From NCBI RefSeq assembly GCF_000519185.1, contig NZ_JAFA01000004.1:286110-350109 (forward strand): DNA of 64,000 bases. The letters run 5' to 3'. This DNA is from Paraburkholderia nodosa DSM 21604 (GTDB lineage: Bacteria > Pseudomonadota > Gammaproteobacteria > Burkholderiales > Burkholderiaceae). Positions 1 to 9,793 of this stretch are shown here, one piece after another (positions within the stretch are counted from its first letter, which is position 1; every line of letters begins with the position of its first letter). The position numbers and the translations under genes are program-made. Below the pieces are notes generated by a model that worked only from the letters and a program-made list of their open reading frames with translations, did not search any database and was not told where the DNA came from.

Positions 1-2
1 CG

Positions 3-299
3 ATCCTCATTCAGGTCGCCGTGTTCATTTCGATTCTCCTGCTGCACGTTCCGGAACGCGCCTTCGAGTCGTCGCCGTTTCGCGTGGCCGTGGTCGCGGC
101 AATAGGCTGCGTGCTGCTCGTCGTGCGCAGGCAGGCGCGGCGCGCCACGCGCGAGGCCGAGTCCCGCAACCGCAGTCAGGCGAAGCTGCGTGCCACGCGC
201 GCAGCGTGCGCTTCGAAGCGCGCGGCCCGTGCACCGCTGCGAGCGCGCCATATCCGCGGTGCCATGACGGCGGCTGCGGCCCGCTCGAGCGCACGTTGA
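3..299 (+). CDS. C-terminal end of an unidentified membrane protein (partial)
   Basis: The reading frame is open from the first bases of the window and stops with TGA at 297-299, so only the last 98 residues are visible. Two hydrophobic stretches, ILLLH-like at the start and VAVVAAIGCVLLVV about 25 residues later, look like membrane segments. They are followed by a strongly basic Arg/Ala-rich tail with no recognisable motif. I cannot name a family from this fragment. The basic tail would lie in the cytoplasm by the positive-inside rule. Confidence 0.5.
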   Translation: MLIQVAVFISILLLHVPERAFESSPFRVAVVAAIGCVLLVVRRQARRATREAESRNRSQAKLRATRAACASKRAARAPLRARHIRGAMTAAAARSSAR

Positions 300-318
300 G
301 GCGCCGGGCGCGCGCGCC

Positions 319-867
319 TCAGCCGTCCACCGGCGGGGCGGGCATCGCCAGATTGAGCTGGTAAAACGCGGCGTCGAGCCAGCGTCCGAACTTGAATCCC
401 GCTTCCTTGATCGTGCCCGAGTGCGTGAAGCCCAGCTTGGCGTGCAGCGCGATGCTGCCGGCATTGGTGGCGTCGATGCAGCCCACGAGCACGTGAATCT
501 GTTCCTCGCGGGCGCGGCGGATCAACTCCAGCAGCAGGCGCTCGCCAAGGCCACGGCCGCGCTGGTCGCGGTGCACGTAGACGCTGTGCTCGACCGTGTA
601 CTTGTTGGCGGGAAACGCGCGAAACGTGCCCCAGCTCGCGAAGCCGAGCAGCGTGCCGGCCTCGTCTACGGCGCCCACGACCGGAAAGCCGTTCGTGCGC
701 TTGGTGCCGAACCACGTGGCCATTGCCTCGGGCGGACGCGGCTTGTAGTCGTAGAGCGCCGTTGAATTGACGATCGCGTCGTTGAGGATCTCGAGAATCG
801 CCGACGCATGGTCCGCTTCGTTGCAATCGATGAAGCGCACGCCATCGCTCTGTGAGTTCGAATTCAT
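319..867 (-). CDS. GNAT N-acetyltransferase, phosphinothricin acetyltransferase-like
   Basis: A 182-residue single-domain GNAT protein. The acetyl-CoA binding loop is seen as QRGRGLGERLL near residues 103-113. The following pattern of a conserved Asn (DATNAGSIALH) and the LGFTHSGTIKEAGFKFGRW block is typical of the Pat/Bar group, which acetylates the amino group of phosphinothricin or methionine-sulfoximine-like compounds. The real substrate cannot be read from sequence. A good ribosome site (AGAGGA) precedes the ATG at 867. It lies 51 bases downstream of the XRE-cupin regulator gene on the same strand, so the two probably form a transcription unit controlled by that regulator. Confidence 0.85.
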   Translation of the reverse strand: MNSNSQSDGVRFIDCNEADHASAILEILNDAIVNSTALYDYKPRPPEAMATWFGTKRTNGFPVVGAVDEAGTLLGFASWGTFRAFPANKYTVEHSVYVHRDQRGRGLGERLLLELIRRAREEQIHVLVGCIDATNAGSIALHAKLGFTHSGTIKEAGFKFGRWLDAAFYQLNLAMPAPPVDG

Positions 868-918
868 AGGGAATCCTCTTTAAATGAACAAGGTGGAAGA
901 TCGGCGAATGACGCGGGT

Positions 919-1509
919 TCAGATACCGCTCACGTCGCAAATCGCGACGACGTAGTGCGCGGCCTGCGAGCCTGGATTGCTGAAGATGAGCGGCTGATCG
1001 AGCCGCATGGCGAGGCAATCGCCTGCATGAAGCGAATGTCGTTGATTGCCCAGCTCCACGTCGATCCGTCCTTCCATCACCCAGACCTGCTGGTGAATCA
1101 CAGTCTCGCGGCTGCCCGTTTCGTAGGCTACGCGCGCGCCGGCCGGGAAATCCACTTCGACCAGCTGGATCGGCGAAGGCCAGTTGGGCGGCGACACGCT
1201 CCGGCGCGTATAGCCCGACTGCGGGTCGCGCCACTGCGCCTGCTGCGCGCGGCGCACCAGCGGCTCGGCGGGCGCGCTCTCGCCGCTTGCGCCGAACAGG
1301 CTCGCCATCGAAACCGACAGCCCCGCCGCGAGCTTTTCGAGCACCACGGCCGTGGGGCTGGCGGCGCCGCGCTCGATCATCGAGATCATCGAACGGCTCA
1401 CGCCGCTGCGCGTGGCCAACGCGTCGAGCGTCAGGCCGCGTGTGGCGCGCAGGTCGCGCACGCAGCGGGCAATGCGCTCGTTGATGCCGGCGTCGGTCGG
1501 GGTGTCCAT
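919..1509 (-). CDS. XRE-family transcriptional regulator with C-terminal cupin domain
   Basis: A 196-residue two-domain protein. Residues about 10-65 form a lambda-repressor-like helix-turn-helix (RATRGLTLDALATRSGVSRS region). Residues about 110-190 form a cupin barrel (VWVMEGRIDVELG and HSLHAGDCLAMR strands), which in this family senses a small ligand. The frame stays open to a TTG at 1566, but I chose the ATG at 1509: a sigma70-like promoter (TTGACC, 18-base spacer, GATAAT) overlaps that longer part, and a GGAAACAGG ribosome site precedes 1509. The GNAT gene follows in the same direction. Confidence 0.85.
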   Translation of the reverse strand: MDTPTDAGINERIARCVRDLRATRGLTLDALATRSGVSRSMISMIERGAASPTAVVLEKLAAGLSVSMASLFGASGESAPAEPLVRRAQQAQWRDPQSGYTRRSVSPPNWPSPIQLVEVDFPAGARVAYETGSRETVIHQQVWVMEGRIDVELGNQRHSLHAGDCLAMRLDQPLIFSNPGSQAAHYVVAICDVSGI

Positions 1510-1536
1510 TGAGCCTGTTTCCAAGATGATGGAGTC

Positions 1537-1566
1537 ATTATCCAGTAAATTGGAAATCATGGTCAA
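1537..1566 (-). promoter_or_regulatory. sigma70-like promoter with operator-like inverted repeat, XRE-cupin gene
   Basis: On the minus strand, TTGACC (1566-1561) is followed after 18 bases by GATAAT (1542-1537). The inverted repeat TCCA-N6-TGGA (1541-1554) lies across the spacer and -10 edge, a classical repressor position. This fits autoregulation by the XRE protein, which is an inference. Confidence 0.6.
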
Positions 1567-1611
1567 TGAAAAAGCGTGCGGTCCGGTATCGGGGCCACAC
1601 GCCCGGCAGGG

Positions 1612-3003
1612 TTACGGCTTTTCCGGCAGGAACCAGTTCATCACGAGCGCGCAGATGCCGCCCGTTGCAACGCCCGACTCCAGCACGTTCTTGAGCGCAT
1701 GCGGCAGGCTGGTCAGAATCTCCGGCACCTGCGAGACGCCCAGGCCCAGCGCCAGCGACACCGCGATGATGAGCAGCGCGCGGCGGTCGAGACGCGTGCC
1801 CGCGAGGATGTTGATGCCGGAAGCGGCCACCGCGCCGAACATCACCATGGCCGCGCCGCCCAGCACGGGTTCGGGCACGGCCTGCAGCACGCCGGCCACG
1901 GGCGGGAAGAGGCCCAGCACGACGAGCATGCCCGCGATCCAGAGGCCCACGTGGCGGCTGGCAATGCCGGTGAGCTGGATGACGCCGTTGTTCTGCGCGA
2001 ACACGGAGCTGGGAAACGTGTTGAAAAAGCCCGCGATCAGCGAGTTGAAGCCGTTCACGAGCACGCCGCCCTTGATGCGACGCATCCACACGGGACCTTC
2101 CACCGGCTCTTTCGACACCTTGCTGGTGGCGGTGACGTCGCCGATCGCTTCGAGCGAGGTCACGAGGTAGATGATCAGCATGGGGACGAAGAGCGACCAC
2201 GAGAAGCCCAGACCGAAATGCAGCGGGGTCGGAATCTGGAACAGCGCGGCTTCGCGCGCGCCGGTGAAGTCGAGCCGACCCATTGCGCCCGCAACGATGT
2301 AGCCGATGGCGAGCGCAATGACGAGCGCCGTGCTGCGCACCCAGACGACGGGCACGCGGTTGAGCACGATGATGGTGCCGAGCACGAGGCCCGAAAGCGT
2401 GAGGTTCTGGACGCTCGCGAAGTTGCCTTTGGCGATGGCGCCATAGCCGCCGCCCATGCTGATGAGGCCGACCTTGATGAGCGTGAGACCGATCAGCAGC
2501 ACGACGATGCCGGTGACGAGCGGCGTGATGAGGCGCTTGATGAAGGGCAGGATGCGCGACACCGCCATTTCGACGAACGAGCCCGCAATGACGACGCCGA
2601 AGATGGCGGCCATCACGGTTTCGACGGGCGTGCCCTGCTTGACCATCAGGCTGCCGCCCGCGATCAGCGGGCCGACGAAGTTGAAGCTCGTGCCCTGCAC
2701 GATGAGCAGCCCCGCGCCGAGCGGCCCGACGCGCTTGCATTGCAGGAACGTGGCGATGCCGGAAATCACCAGCGACATCGAGACGATCAGCGTGGTGTCG
2801 CGGCTGGAGACGCCCAGCGCCTGGCAGATCAGGAGCCCCGGCGTGACGATCGGCACGAGGATCGCGAGCAGATGCTGAAGCGCGGCCACGAAGGCGATGG
2901 TGGGCGCGGGGCGGTCGTTGGGGCCGTAGACGAGGTCGTGGGTGAGTTCGGTGTCGTGCGCGCCGCGGGTGGCGGCGGGCGAGGTCGATGAGGCGGATTG
3001 CAT
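1612..3003 (-). CDS. NCS2 nucleobase:cation symporter (xanthine/uracil permease family)
   Basis: A 463-residue inner-membrane transporter with about 14 hydrophobic segments, the usual size for the NAT/NCS2 family. The family signature is visible as QNNGVIQLTG around residue 320. The preceding conserved acidic helix reads SLEAIGDVTATS, where the Glu corresponds to the substrate-contacting Glu of UraA and XanQ. The SLEAIGD form with QNNGVIQLTG is closer to xanthine/urate permeases (XanP, UacT) than to uracil permeases, but specificity is not certain. No strong ribosome site is seen before the ATG at 3003. The neighbours give no purine-pathway context. Confidence 0.88.
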   Translation of the reverse strand: MQSASSTSPAATRGAHDTELTHDLVYGPNDRPAPTIAFVAALQHLLAILVPIVTPGLLICQALGVSSRDTTLIVSMSLVISGIATFLQCKRVGPLGAGLLIVQGTSFNFVGPLIAGGSLMVKQGTPVETVMAAIFGVVIAGSFVEMAVSRILPFIKRLITPLVTGIVVLLIGLTLIKVGLISMGGGYGAIAKGNFASVQNLTLSGLVLGTIIVLNRVPVVWVRSTALVIALAIGYIVAGAMGRLDFTGAREAALFQIPTPLHFGLGFSWSLFVPMLIIYLVTSLEAIGDVTATSKVSKEPVEGPVWMRRIKGGVLVNGFNSLIAGFFNTFPSSVFAQNNGVIQLTGIASRHVGLWIAGMLVVLGLFPPVAGVLQAVPEPVLGGAAMVMFGAVAASGINILAGTRLDRRALLIIAVSLALGLGVSQVPEILTSLPHALKNVLESGVATGGICALVMNWFLPEKP

Positions 3004-3119
3004 CGGGCGCGGCGGGTGAAAAGGGAAAGCGCAGCATTTTAACGGAAGCTACGGGGGAGCCCTGGGGGCGCCCGCGGCCCGTGAATCCCTCGCGCTCCCT
3101 TGCCCGCCATCACCGGCCG

Positions 3120-3578
3120 CTATTTGCCGTTGCGCGCTCGCGCCTGCTCGGCGAGCGCCTTGTAGTCGTAGGTCGGATAAAACTCCGTGCGATAGCCGCC
3201 CCACGCGGTTTGCTCGATCGCGCGGTTCACCTCGCGCAGCCGGTCGGCGGGCACACGCAGCGTCACGACCTGGCCGATCCCCATCATCACGTACCACGAG
3301 ACCACTTCGATGCCGGGCGGCGGAAAGGCCTTGTAGAAGCCCTGCTCCGCGAGTTGCTGATTGATCTTCGGCAGCGGCTTCGACTCGTCGTGCTTCAGGA
3401 AGATCGTCAGGAGGAAGGTGCCGTCGCCAGCGGGTGTGGCGGAGGCGGCGGGCGCAGCGGGGGGCGTCGCGCCGGGGTTCGTTTGCGCGGCGGCGGGCAG
3501 GGGGGCCAGCAGCGGGGCCAGCATGGCGGTCACGGCGATCACGGCGGCGCCTGCTATCCATTTGCGTACGGCATGCAT
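3120..3578 (-). CDS. conserved exported protein of unknown function
   Basis: A 152-residue protein with a Sec signal peptide: basic start MHAVRKW, hydrophobic core, cleavage expected after LPAAA before QTN. A Pro/Ala-rich linker follows, then a compact domain of about 100 residues (FLLTIFLKHDESKPL to the C-terminus). The ATG at 3578 is preferred over the upstream TTG at 3605, because AGGAGA sits at the right distance before it. The family is unknown to me; the domain looks like a small periplasmic alpha/beta fold. Confidence 0.7.
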   Translation of the reverse strand: MHAVRKWIAGAAVIAVTAMLAPLLAPLPAAAQTNPGATPPAAPAASATPAGDGTFLLTIFLKHDESKPLPKINQQLAEQGFYKAFPPPGIEVVSWYVMMGIGQVVTLRVPADRLREVNRAIEQTAWGGYRTEFYPTYDYKALAEQARARNGK

Positions 3579-3634
3579 CGGCTTTCTCCTGAATCGGGTG
3601 GGCAAGCCCTTACAATAGGTCGGTCCTCACTTGC

Positions 3635-4429
3635 ATGCCAAACGAGCCAATGACACGAGATCCTCGCCTCACCCTGAACGCGCGCCAGCAGGCAATGCTC
3701 GAATGGGTGCAACGCGACGGCTTCGTCACGGTCGACGATCTCGCCTCGCATTTCGACGTCACGCCGCAAACCATTCGCCGCGACGTGAACTGGCTCGCCG
3801 ACATGAATCTGCTGCGCCGCTATCACGGCGGCGCGAGCCTGCCCACGAGTTCGGAGAACGTCTCGTACAGTGCGCGGCAGCACATGTTCCATGATGAGAA
3901 GCGCCGCATCGCGGCCCTTGCAGCCCAGCACATTCCCGATCAGGCATCGCTCTTCATCAACCTCGGCACGACGACCGAGGAAGTCGCGCGCGCACTCAAT
4001 CATCATCAGGGCCTGCGCGTCGTCACGAACAACCTCAACGTAGCGAGCGTGATGAGCGGCTACCCCGACTGCGAAGTGATGATCACGGGCGGCGTCGTGC
4101 GGCCCTGGGACAAAGGGATCGTCGGCGAGCACACCATCGACTTCATCCGCCAGTTCAAGGTGGATTACGCGATCATCGGCACCTCGGCCATCGAGACCGA
4201 CGGCACGCTGCGCGACTTCGACACGCGCGAAGTCCGCGTGGCGCAGGCCATCATCGAGCATGCGCGCACGGTCTACCTCGTGGCCGACCATTCGAAGGTC
4301 GGCCGCCCGGCGCTCGTGCGCCAGGGGCATTTGAGCCAGATTCACGCGCTCTTCACCGACCAGCCGCTGCCCGAGGAAATGAACGAGGCGGTGCTCGCAG
4401 CGGGTACGCAGGTTCACATCGCCGCGTAA
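3635..4429 (+). CDS. glpR: DeoR-family glycerol-3-phosphate regulon repressor
   Basis: A 264-residue DeoR-family repressor. The N-terminal winged helix carries the family signature (GFVTVDDLASHFDVTPQTIRR region, residues about 30-50). The C-terminal sugar-phosphate sensor domain contains the phosphate-binding NLGTTTEEVARAL motif and ends with the VADHSKVGRPAL segment. It should bind glycerol-3-phosphate and then release its operators. It sits directly upstream of glpD, glpK and glpF, and GlpR-type half-sites are present in the gap before glpD. An in-frame ATG at 3650 is an alternative start; neither start has a strong ribosome site. Confidence 0.92.
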   Translation: MPNEPMTRDPRLTLNARQQAMLEWVQRDGFVTVDDLASHFDVTPQTIRRDVNWLADMNLLRRYHGGASLPTSSENVSYSARQHMFHDEKRRIAALAAQHIPDQASLFINLGTTTEEVARALNHHQGLRVVTNNLNVASVMSGYPDCEVMITGGVVRPWDKGIVGEHTIDFIRQFKVDYAIIGTSAIETDGTLRDFDTREVRVAQAIIEHARTVYLVADHSKVGRPALVRQGHLSQIHALFTDQPLPEEMNEAVLAAGTQVHIAA

Positions 4430-4725
4430 GCCGCGGGATTGTCGTCCGCGCTTGTTCTGAGCGCGTCGTCCGCGCGGTCTCTCTATTTCCGATCTGAAGT
4501 CCGGCGCGCTTCGCGCGTGGGCGGGACGTTGTCTGGCCCGGAACGCGCTCGCGCCCCGTTTTCATTCGCACCTGCCGAACGTTCGAAACATGTTCGATGA
4601 ATGTTCGTTTACGCACTGCTTTCGATCAATTCCCCTTAAATCGAACCTTTACTTTTTCGTTCGTGTTCGATAAATTTCGAATTCGAACATTTCGAGGTTC
4701 GTTTTTCTTTCAGGGACACAGCAGG
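4430..4725 (+). promoter_or_regulatory. glpD promoter region with multiple GlpR-type operators
   Basis: The last 150 bases are AT-rich against a GC-rich background and full of TTCG half-sites. ATGTTCGATGA lies at 4590-4600 and repeats as ATGTTCG at 4601-4607. TGTTCGATAA lies at 4664-4673. AATTTCGAATTCGAACAT lies at 4673-4690 and matches 14 of 18 positions of the E. coli GlpR consensus (ATGTTCGWTAWCGAACAT, from memory). A possible promoter is TTTACT (4648-4653), 17 bases, TAAATT (4671-4676), which the operators would cover. The first 130 bases of the gap show nothing clear. Confidence 0.7.
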
Positions 4726-6276
4726 GTGACTCAACAGAACCGGTACGATCTGCTCGTCGTGGGCGGCGGGATCAACGGCGCGGGCATCGCGCGCGACGCG
4801 GCCGGCCGCGGGTTGTCGGTGCTCCTTTGCGAGCAGGACGATCTCGCCTCGCATACCTCGTCGTGCAGCACCAAGCTGATTCACGGCGGGCTGCGCTATC
4901 TCGAGTACAAGGAATTCGGGCTCGTGCGCAAGGCGCTGCAGGAGCGCGAAACGCTGCTGCGCGCCGCGCCCCACATCATGTGGCCGCTGCGTTTCGTCAT
5001 GCCGCACATGCCGAATCTGCGTCCCGCCTGGCTCATTCGCATGGGCCTGTTTCTCTACGACCATCTTGCGAAGCGCGAATTGCTGCCGGGCTCGCGCGGC
5101 ATCGACATGCGCCGCCATGCGGCGGGTGAGCCGCTCATCGACTCGATCCAGCGCGGCTTCGTGTATTCGGACGGCTGGGTCGACGACGCGCGCCTCGTCG
5201 TGCTCAACGCGCTCGACGCGCAAGAGCGCGGCGCGCAAATCCTCACGCGCACGAAGCTCGTTTCCGCCGTGCGCACGAATGCCACGAACGGCGCGGATGG
5301 CGAATGGCAGGCGCTCCTGCGCCGCCCGGACGGCAGCACCTTCGACGTGCGCGCTCGCGCCATCGCCAACGCGGCCGGCCCGTGGGTGGGCGAGGTGCTG
5401 CATGGTGCGCTCGGGCGCGGTGCGCAGCACAGCGTGCGGCTCGTGAAGGGCAGCCATATCGTCACGAAGCGCCTGTTCGATCACGACCACGCGTACATCT
5501 TCCAGAACCCGGACAAGCGCATCATTTTCGCGATTCCGTACGAGCACGACTTCACGCTCATTGGCACGACCGACGTGGAGTATCACAACGATCCCGCGAA
5601 GGTCTCGATCGACGGCGACGAAACGCGCTATCTGTGCGAGTCGATCAATCATTATTTCAAGCGCAAGATCTCTCCCGCCGACGTGCGATGGACCTACTCG
5701 GGCGTGCGTCCGCTGCTCGAGGAAGAGGGCGCGGAGAATGCGTCCGCCGTCACGCGCGACTACAAGCTCGAACTCGACGAAACCGCTGGCGCGCCGCTGC
5801 TTTCGGTGTTCGGCGGCAAGATCACGACCTTCCGCAAGCTTGCGGAAGAAGCTTCGGACATGCTGTGCCGCGTGCTCGACCACGCCGCGCCTTCGTGGAC
5901 GGCGGGCGCGCCGCTGCCCGGCGGCGATATCGCGAACGCGCGTTTCGAGCCCTTTGCACAGGACTTCGCCAGACGCCATGCGTGGCTTCCCGCCGCGCTT
6001 GCGCGCCGCTACGCACGCGCATACGGCACGCGCGCCGAGCGACTTCTCGGTAATGCGCAATCGCTCGCGGACCTCGGCGCCGAAGTCGCGCCGGGCATTT
6101 ACGAGGCCGAATTGCGCTACCTGCGCAACGCCGAATGGGCCACGCGCGCCGAAGACGTGCTGTGGCGCCGCTCGAAGCTGGGCCTCCATGTCGCGCCGGG
6201 CACGCTCAATGGCGTGGCCGCCGCAATCGATCACTGGTTTGCCGCAACAAGCGCGATGGCGACCGCGCAGCACTGA
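4726..6276 (+). CDS. glpD: aerobic glycerol-3-phosphate dehydrogenase
   Basis: A 516-residue FAD flavoprotein oxidising glycerol-3-phosphate to dihydroxyacetone phosphate at the inner membrane and passing electrons to ubiquinone. The N-terminus holds the dinucleotide fold ([19 protein letters not shown]). This is followed by the GlpD/DAO signature [16 protein letters not shown] and the [16 protein letters not shown] stretch shared with E. coli GlpD. The GTG at 4726 is chosen because homology begins there and CAGGGACA lies just upstream. The frame extends to 4597, but that part is the promoter and operator region. It is the first enzyme gene of the glpD-glpK-glpF set. Confidence 0.95.
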   Translation: MTQQNRYDLLVVGGGINGAGIARDAAGRGLSVLLCEQDDLASHTSSCSTKLIHGGLRYLEYKEFGLVRKALQERETLLRAAPHIMWPLRFVMPHMPNLRPAWLIRMGLFLYDHLAKRELLPGSRGIDMRRHAAGEPLIDSIQRGFVYSDGWVDDARLVVLNALDAQERGAQILTRTKLVSAVRTNATNGADGEWQALLRRPDGSTFDVRARAIANAAGPWVGEVLHGALGRGAQHSVRLVKGSHIVTKRLFDHDHAYIFQNPDKRIIFAIPYEHDFTLIGTTDVEYHNDPAKVSIDGDETRYLCESINHYFKRKISPADVRWTYSGVRPLLEEEGAENASAVTRDYKLELDETAGAPLLSVFGGKITTFRKLAEEASDMLCRVLDHAAPSWTAGAPLPGGDIANARFEPFAQDFARRHAWLPAALARRYARAYGTRAERLLGNAQSLADLGAEVAPGIYEAELRYLRNAEWATRAEDVLWRRSKLGLHVAPGTLNGVAAAIDHWFAATSAMATAQH

Positions 6277-6368
6277 AGTTCGCCGGCATCACGCAAGGTA
6301 AGGTACGTACCCCCACGCGCCGTCCCCGCGGCGCGTTATCACAACTAGTACAGACGGAGATGAGAGAC

Positions 6369-7871
<1,503 letters not shown>

Positions 7872-7930
7872 GCAACGCAGTCAGCTTTTCAACAAACAAG
7901 CATAACTAATTAACATAACCCGCAGCGGGA

Positions 7931-7955
7931 TGGCATGCGCTTCGTGCGCATGCAC
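7931..7955 (+). other. hairpin between glpK and glpF
   Basis: GCATGCGC (7933-7940) and GCGCATGC (7946-7953) form a perfect 8-base stem with a five-base loop, 31 bases before the glpF start. No T-run follows, so it is not a standard terminator. It could set the relative expression of glpF by mRNA stability. Confidence 0.45.
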
Positions 7956-7984
7956 CGCGCGGGCAGAGAGAGACTACGACAATC

Positions 7985-8701
7985 ATGTCACCCTATATTG
8001 CGGAGTTCATCGGCACGGCCATTCTCGTGCTGCTCGGTAACGGCGCCGTTGCAAACGTGCTGCTGGCAAAAACGAAGGGCAAGGGCGCCGACCTCATCGT
8101 CATCGTGATGGGTTGGGCCATGGCCGTGTTCGTGGCGGTCTACGTGACTGCCTCGTTCAGCGGCGCGCACCTCAACCCGATCGTCACGATCAGCCTCGCG
8201 CTCGCGGGCAAGTTCGCGTGGTCGAAGGTCGGCGGCTATATCGCGGCGCAGATGCTCGGCGGCATGGCGGGCGCGCTGCTCGTTTGGCTTGCCTATCGAC
8301 AGCACTTCGCGAACGAAGCCGACCCGGATATCAAGCTCGCGGTGTTTTGCACGGCGCCCGCTATTCGCAGCAAGCGCCACAACGTGTTGACGGAAGCAAT
8401 CTGCACCTTCGTGCTGATCCTCGGCGTGCTCTATCTGGCGTCGCCGCAGGTGGGACTCGGCGCACTCGACGCGCTGCCCGTGGGCCTGCTCGTGCTCGGC
8501 ATCGGCATTTCGCTCGGCGGCCCGACCGGCTACGCGATGAGCCCGGCGCGCGATCTCTCGCCGCGCATCATGCATGCGTTGCTGCCGATTCCGGGCAAGC
8601 GCGACAGCGACTGGCGCTATGCGTGGATTCCGGTGTTCGGTCCGCTTGCCGGCGGTGCGGCTGCGGCCGGTCTCTATCACTACCTGCACGCCATGCACTG
8701 A
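7985..8701 (+). CDS. glpF: aquaglyceroporin, glycerol uptake facilitator (variant NPA motifs)
   Basis: A 238-residue MIP-family channel with six membrane helices and two half-helices, placed last in the glp operon. The two pore motifs are non-standard. The first reads HLNPIVT, with Ile where Ala is usual. The second reads AMSPARD, with Ser where Asn is usual. The Arg of the selectivity filter (PARD) is kept. The rest of the second half (GGPTGYAM...DLSPRIMHALLPIPGK) aligns with bacterial GlpF. Facilitated glycerol entry is the expected role; the effect of the altered motifs is unknown. Confidence 0.9.
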   Translation: MSPYIAEFIGTAILVLLGNGAVANVLLAKTKGKGADLIVIVMGWAMAVFVAVYVTASFSGAHLNPIVTISLALAGKFAWSKVGGYIAAQMLGGMAGALLVWLAYRQHFANEADPDIKLAVFCTAPAIRSKRHNVLTEAICTFVLILGVLYLASPQVGLGALDALPVGLLVLGIGISLGGPTGYAMSPARDLSPRIMHALLPIPGKRDSDWRYAWIPVFGPLAGGAAAAGLYHYLHAMH

Positions 8702-8750
8702 CTGCGCTGACCCATACCGCGCCTGCGAGACAGGTGCGTTGCAGTGCACC

Positions 8751-8786
8751 AAGCCCGCGTACGCCATGGCGTTCGCGGGCTTTTGT
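8751..8786 (+). terminator. rho-independent terminator after glpF
   Basis: AAGCCCGCG (8751-8759) pairs with CGCGGGCTT (8774-8782) in a 9-base stem, followed by T residues. It separates the glycerol operon from the rhamnose cluster. Confidence 0.8.
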
Positions 8787-8825
8787 TCGTCTGTATACCC
8801 ACGGCGCATAACACTGCAAAGGGCG

Positions 8826-8891
8826 CGATCCGGTTTCGCTATCGCCTCATGCGGCTTTCGGATTGTTCGGCTATCGCGGCACACCTATATT
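8826..8891 (+). promoter_or_regulatory. promoter of the rhamnose catabolic operon with putative LysR box
   Basis: CGATCCGGTTT (8826-8836) is followed, 33 bases from its first base, by CGGATTGTTCGGCTATCG (8859-8876). The same two blocks with the same 33-base offset occur at 15063-15113, before the mutarotase. A possible promoter is TTGTTC (8863-8868), 17 bases, TATATT (8886-8891), so the box would overlap -35 as in LysR-activated promoters. Confidence 0.65.
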
Positions 8892-8929
8892 GGCTGTCAA
8901 CGATCCATTCCAATATCAGGAGACGCCGC

Positions 8930-9793
8930 ATGAAGCTGGTCCGCTGGGGCAGTAAGGGAGCTGAAAAGCCGGGTGTGATCGATAACGAGGAGCGCGTGCG
9001 CGATCTCTCCGGCGTCACGCCGGACGTGGCGGGCAAAGGTCTGGGCGCGGCCGCGCTGCGCCAGCTTGCCGGATACGATCTCGCCACCTTGCCGCTCGTC
9101 CCCGCCAACACCCGCCTCGGCCCCTGCGTGGGCAGCGTCGGCAAGATCGTCTGCGTGGGCCTCAATTATTCCGACCACGCCGCCGAATCGAACATGCCTG
9201 TGCCCACGGAGCCCGTGCTCTTCCTCAAGGCAACGAGTTCCATCACCGGCCCCAACGACGACGTGCTGATTCCCCCGGGCGCGAAGAAGGTCGACTGGGA
9301 AGTCGAGCTGGGCGTGGTGATCGGCGAAGCAGCGCGCAACGTACCGCGCGAGCGCGCGCTCGACTACGTGGCCGGCTATTGCGTGGTCAACGATGTTTCC
9401 GAGCGCGCATGGCAGATCGAGCGCGGCGGCCAGTGGGACAAGGGCAAGGGCTACGACACCTTCGCGCCGCTCGGCCCCTGGCTCGTCACGCGCGACGAAG
9501 TCGCCGACCCGCAGGCGCTCGACATGTGGCTCGAAGTCGACGGCAAGCGCTACCAGAACGGCAACACGCGCACGATGATCTTCGACGTGGCCACGCTCGT
9601 TTCCTATATCAGCCAGTTCATGAGCCTGCAGCCCGGCGACGTGATCTCGACCGGCACGCCGCCGGGCGTGGGCATGGGGCAGAAGCCGGAGCCCATCTAT
9701 TTGCGCGCGGGACAGACCATGCGGCTGGGCGTGAGCGGCCTGGGCGAACAACAGCAACGCCTCGTGGCGGAACAAGGAGGGCAGGCGCAATGA
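8930..9793 (+). CDS. 2,4-diketo-3-deoxy-L-rhamnonate hydrolase (FAH family)
   Basis: A 287-residue fumarylacetoacetate-hydrolase-fold enzyme. The FAH core begins at KIVCVGLNYSDHAAES. It carries the metal-binding acidic residues (DWEVELGVVIGE) and the NDVSERAWQ segment. The family includes hydrolases that split L-2,4-diketo-3-deoxy-rhamnonate or -fuconate to pyruvate and L-lactate. The neighbouring rhamnonate dehydratase and rhamnose dehydrogenase favour the rhamnose substrate. AGGAG precedes the ATG at 8930. The stop overlaps the next start (ATGA), indicating coupled translation with the dehydrogenase that makes its substrate. Confidence 0.85.
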   Translation: MKLVRWGSKGAEKPGVIDNEERVRDLSGVTPDVAGKGLGAAALRQLAGYDLATLPLVPANTRLGPCVGSVGKIVCVGLNYSDHAAESNMPVPTEPVLFLKATSSITGPNDDVLIPPGAKKVDWEVELGVVIGEAARNVPRERALDYVAGYCVVNDVSERAWQIERGGQWDKGKGYDTFAPLGPWLVTRDEVADPQALDMWLEVDGKRYQNGNTRTMIFDVATLVSYISQFMSLQPGDVISTGTPPGVGMGQKPEPIYLRAGQTMRLGVSGLGEQQQRLVAEQGGQAQ

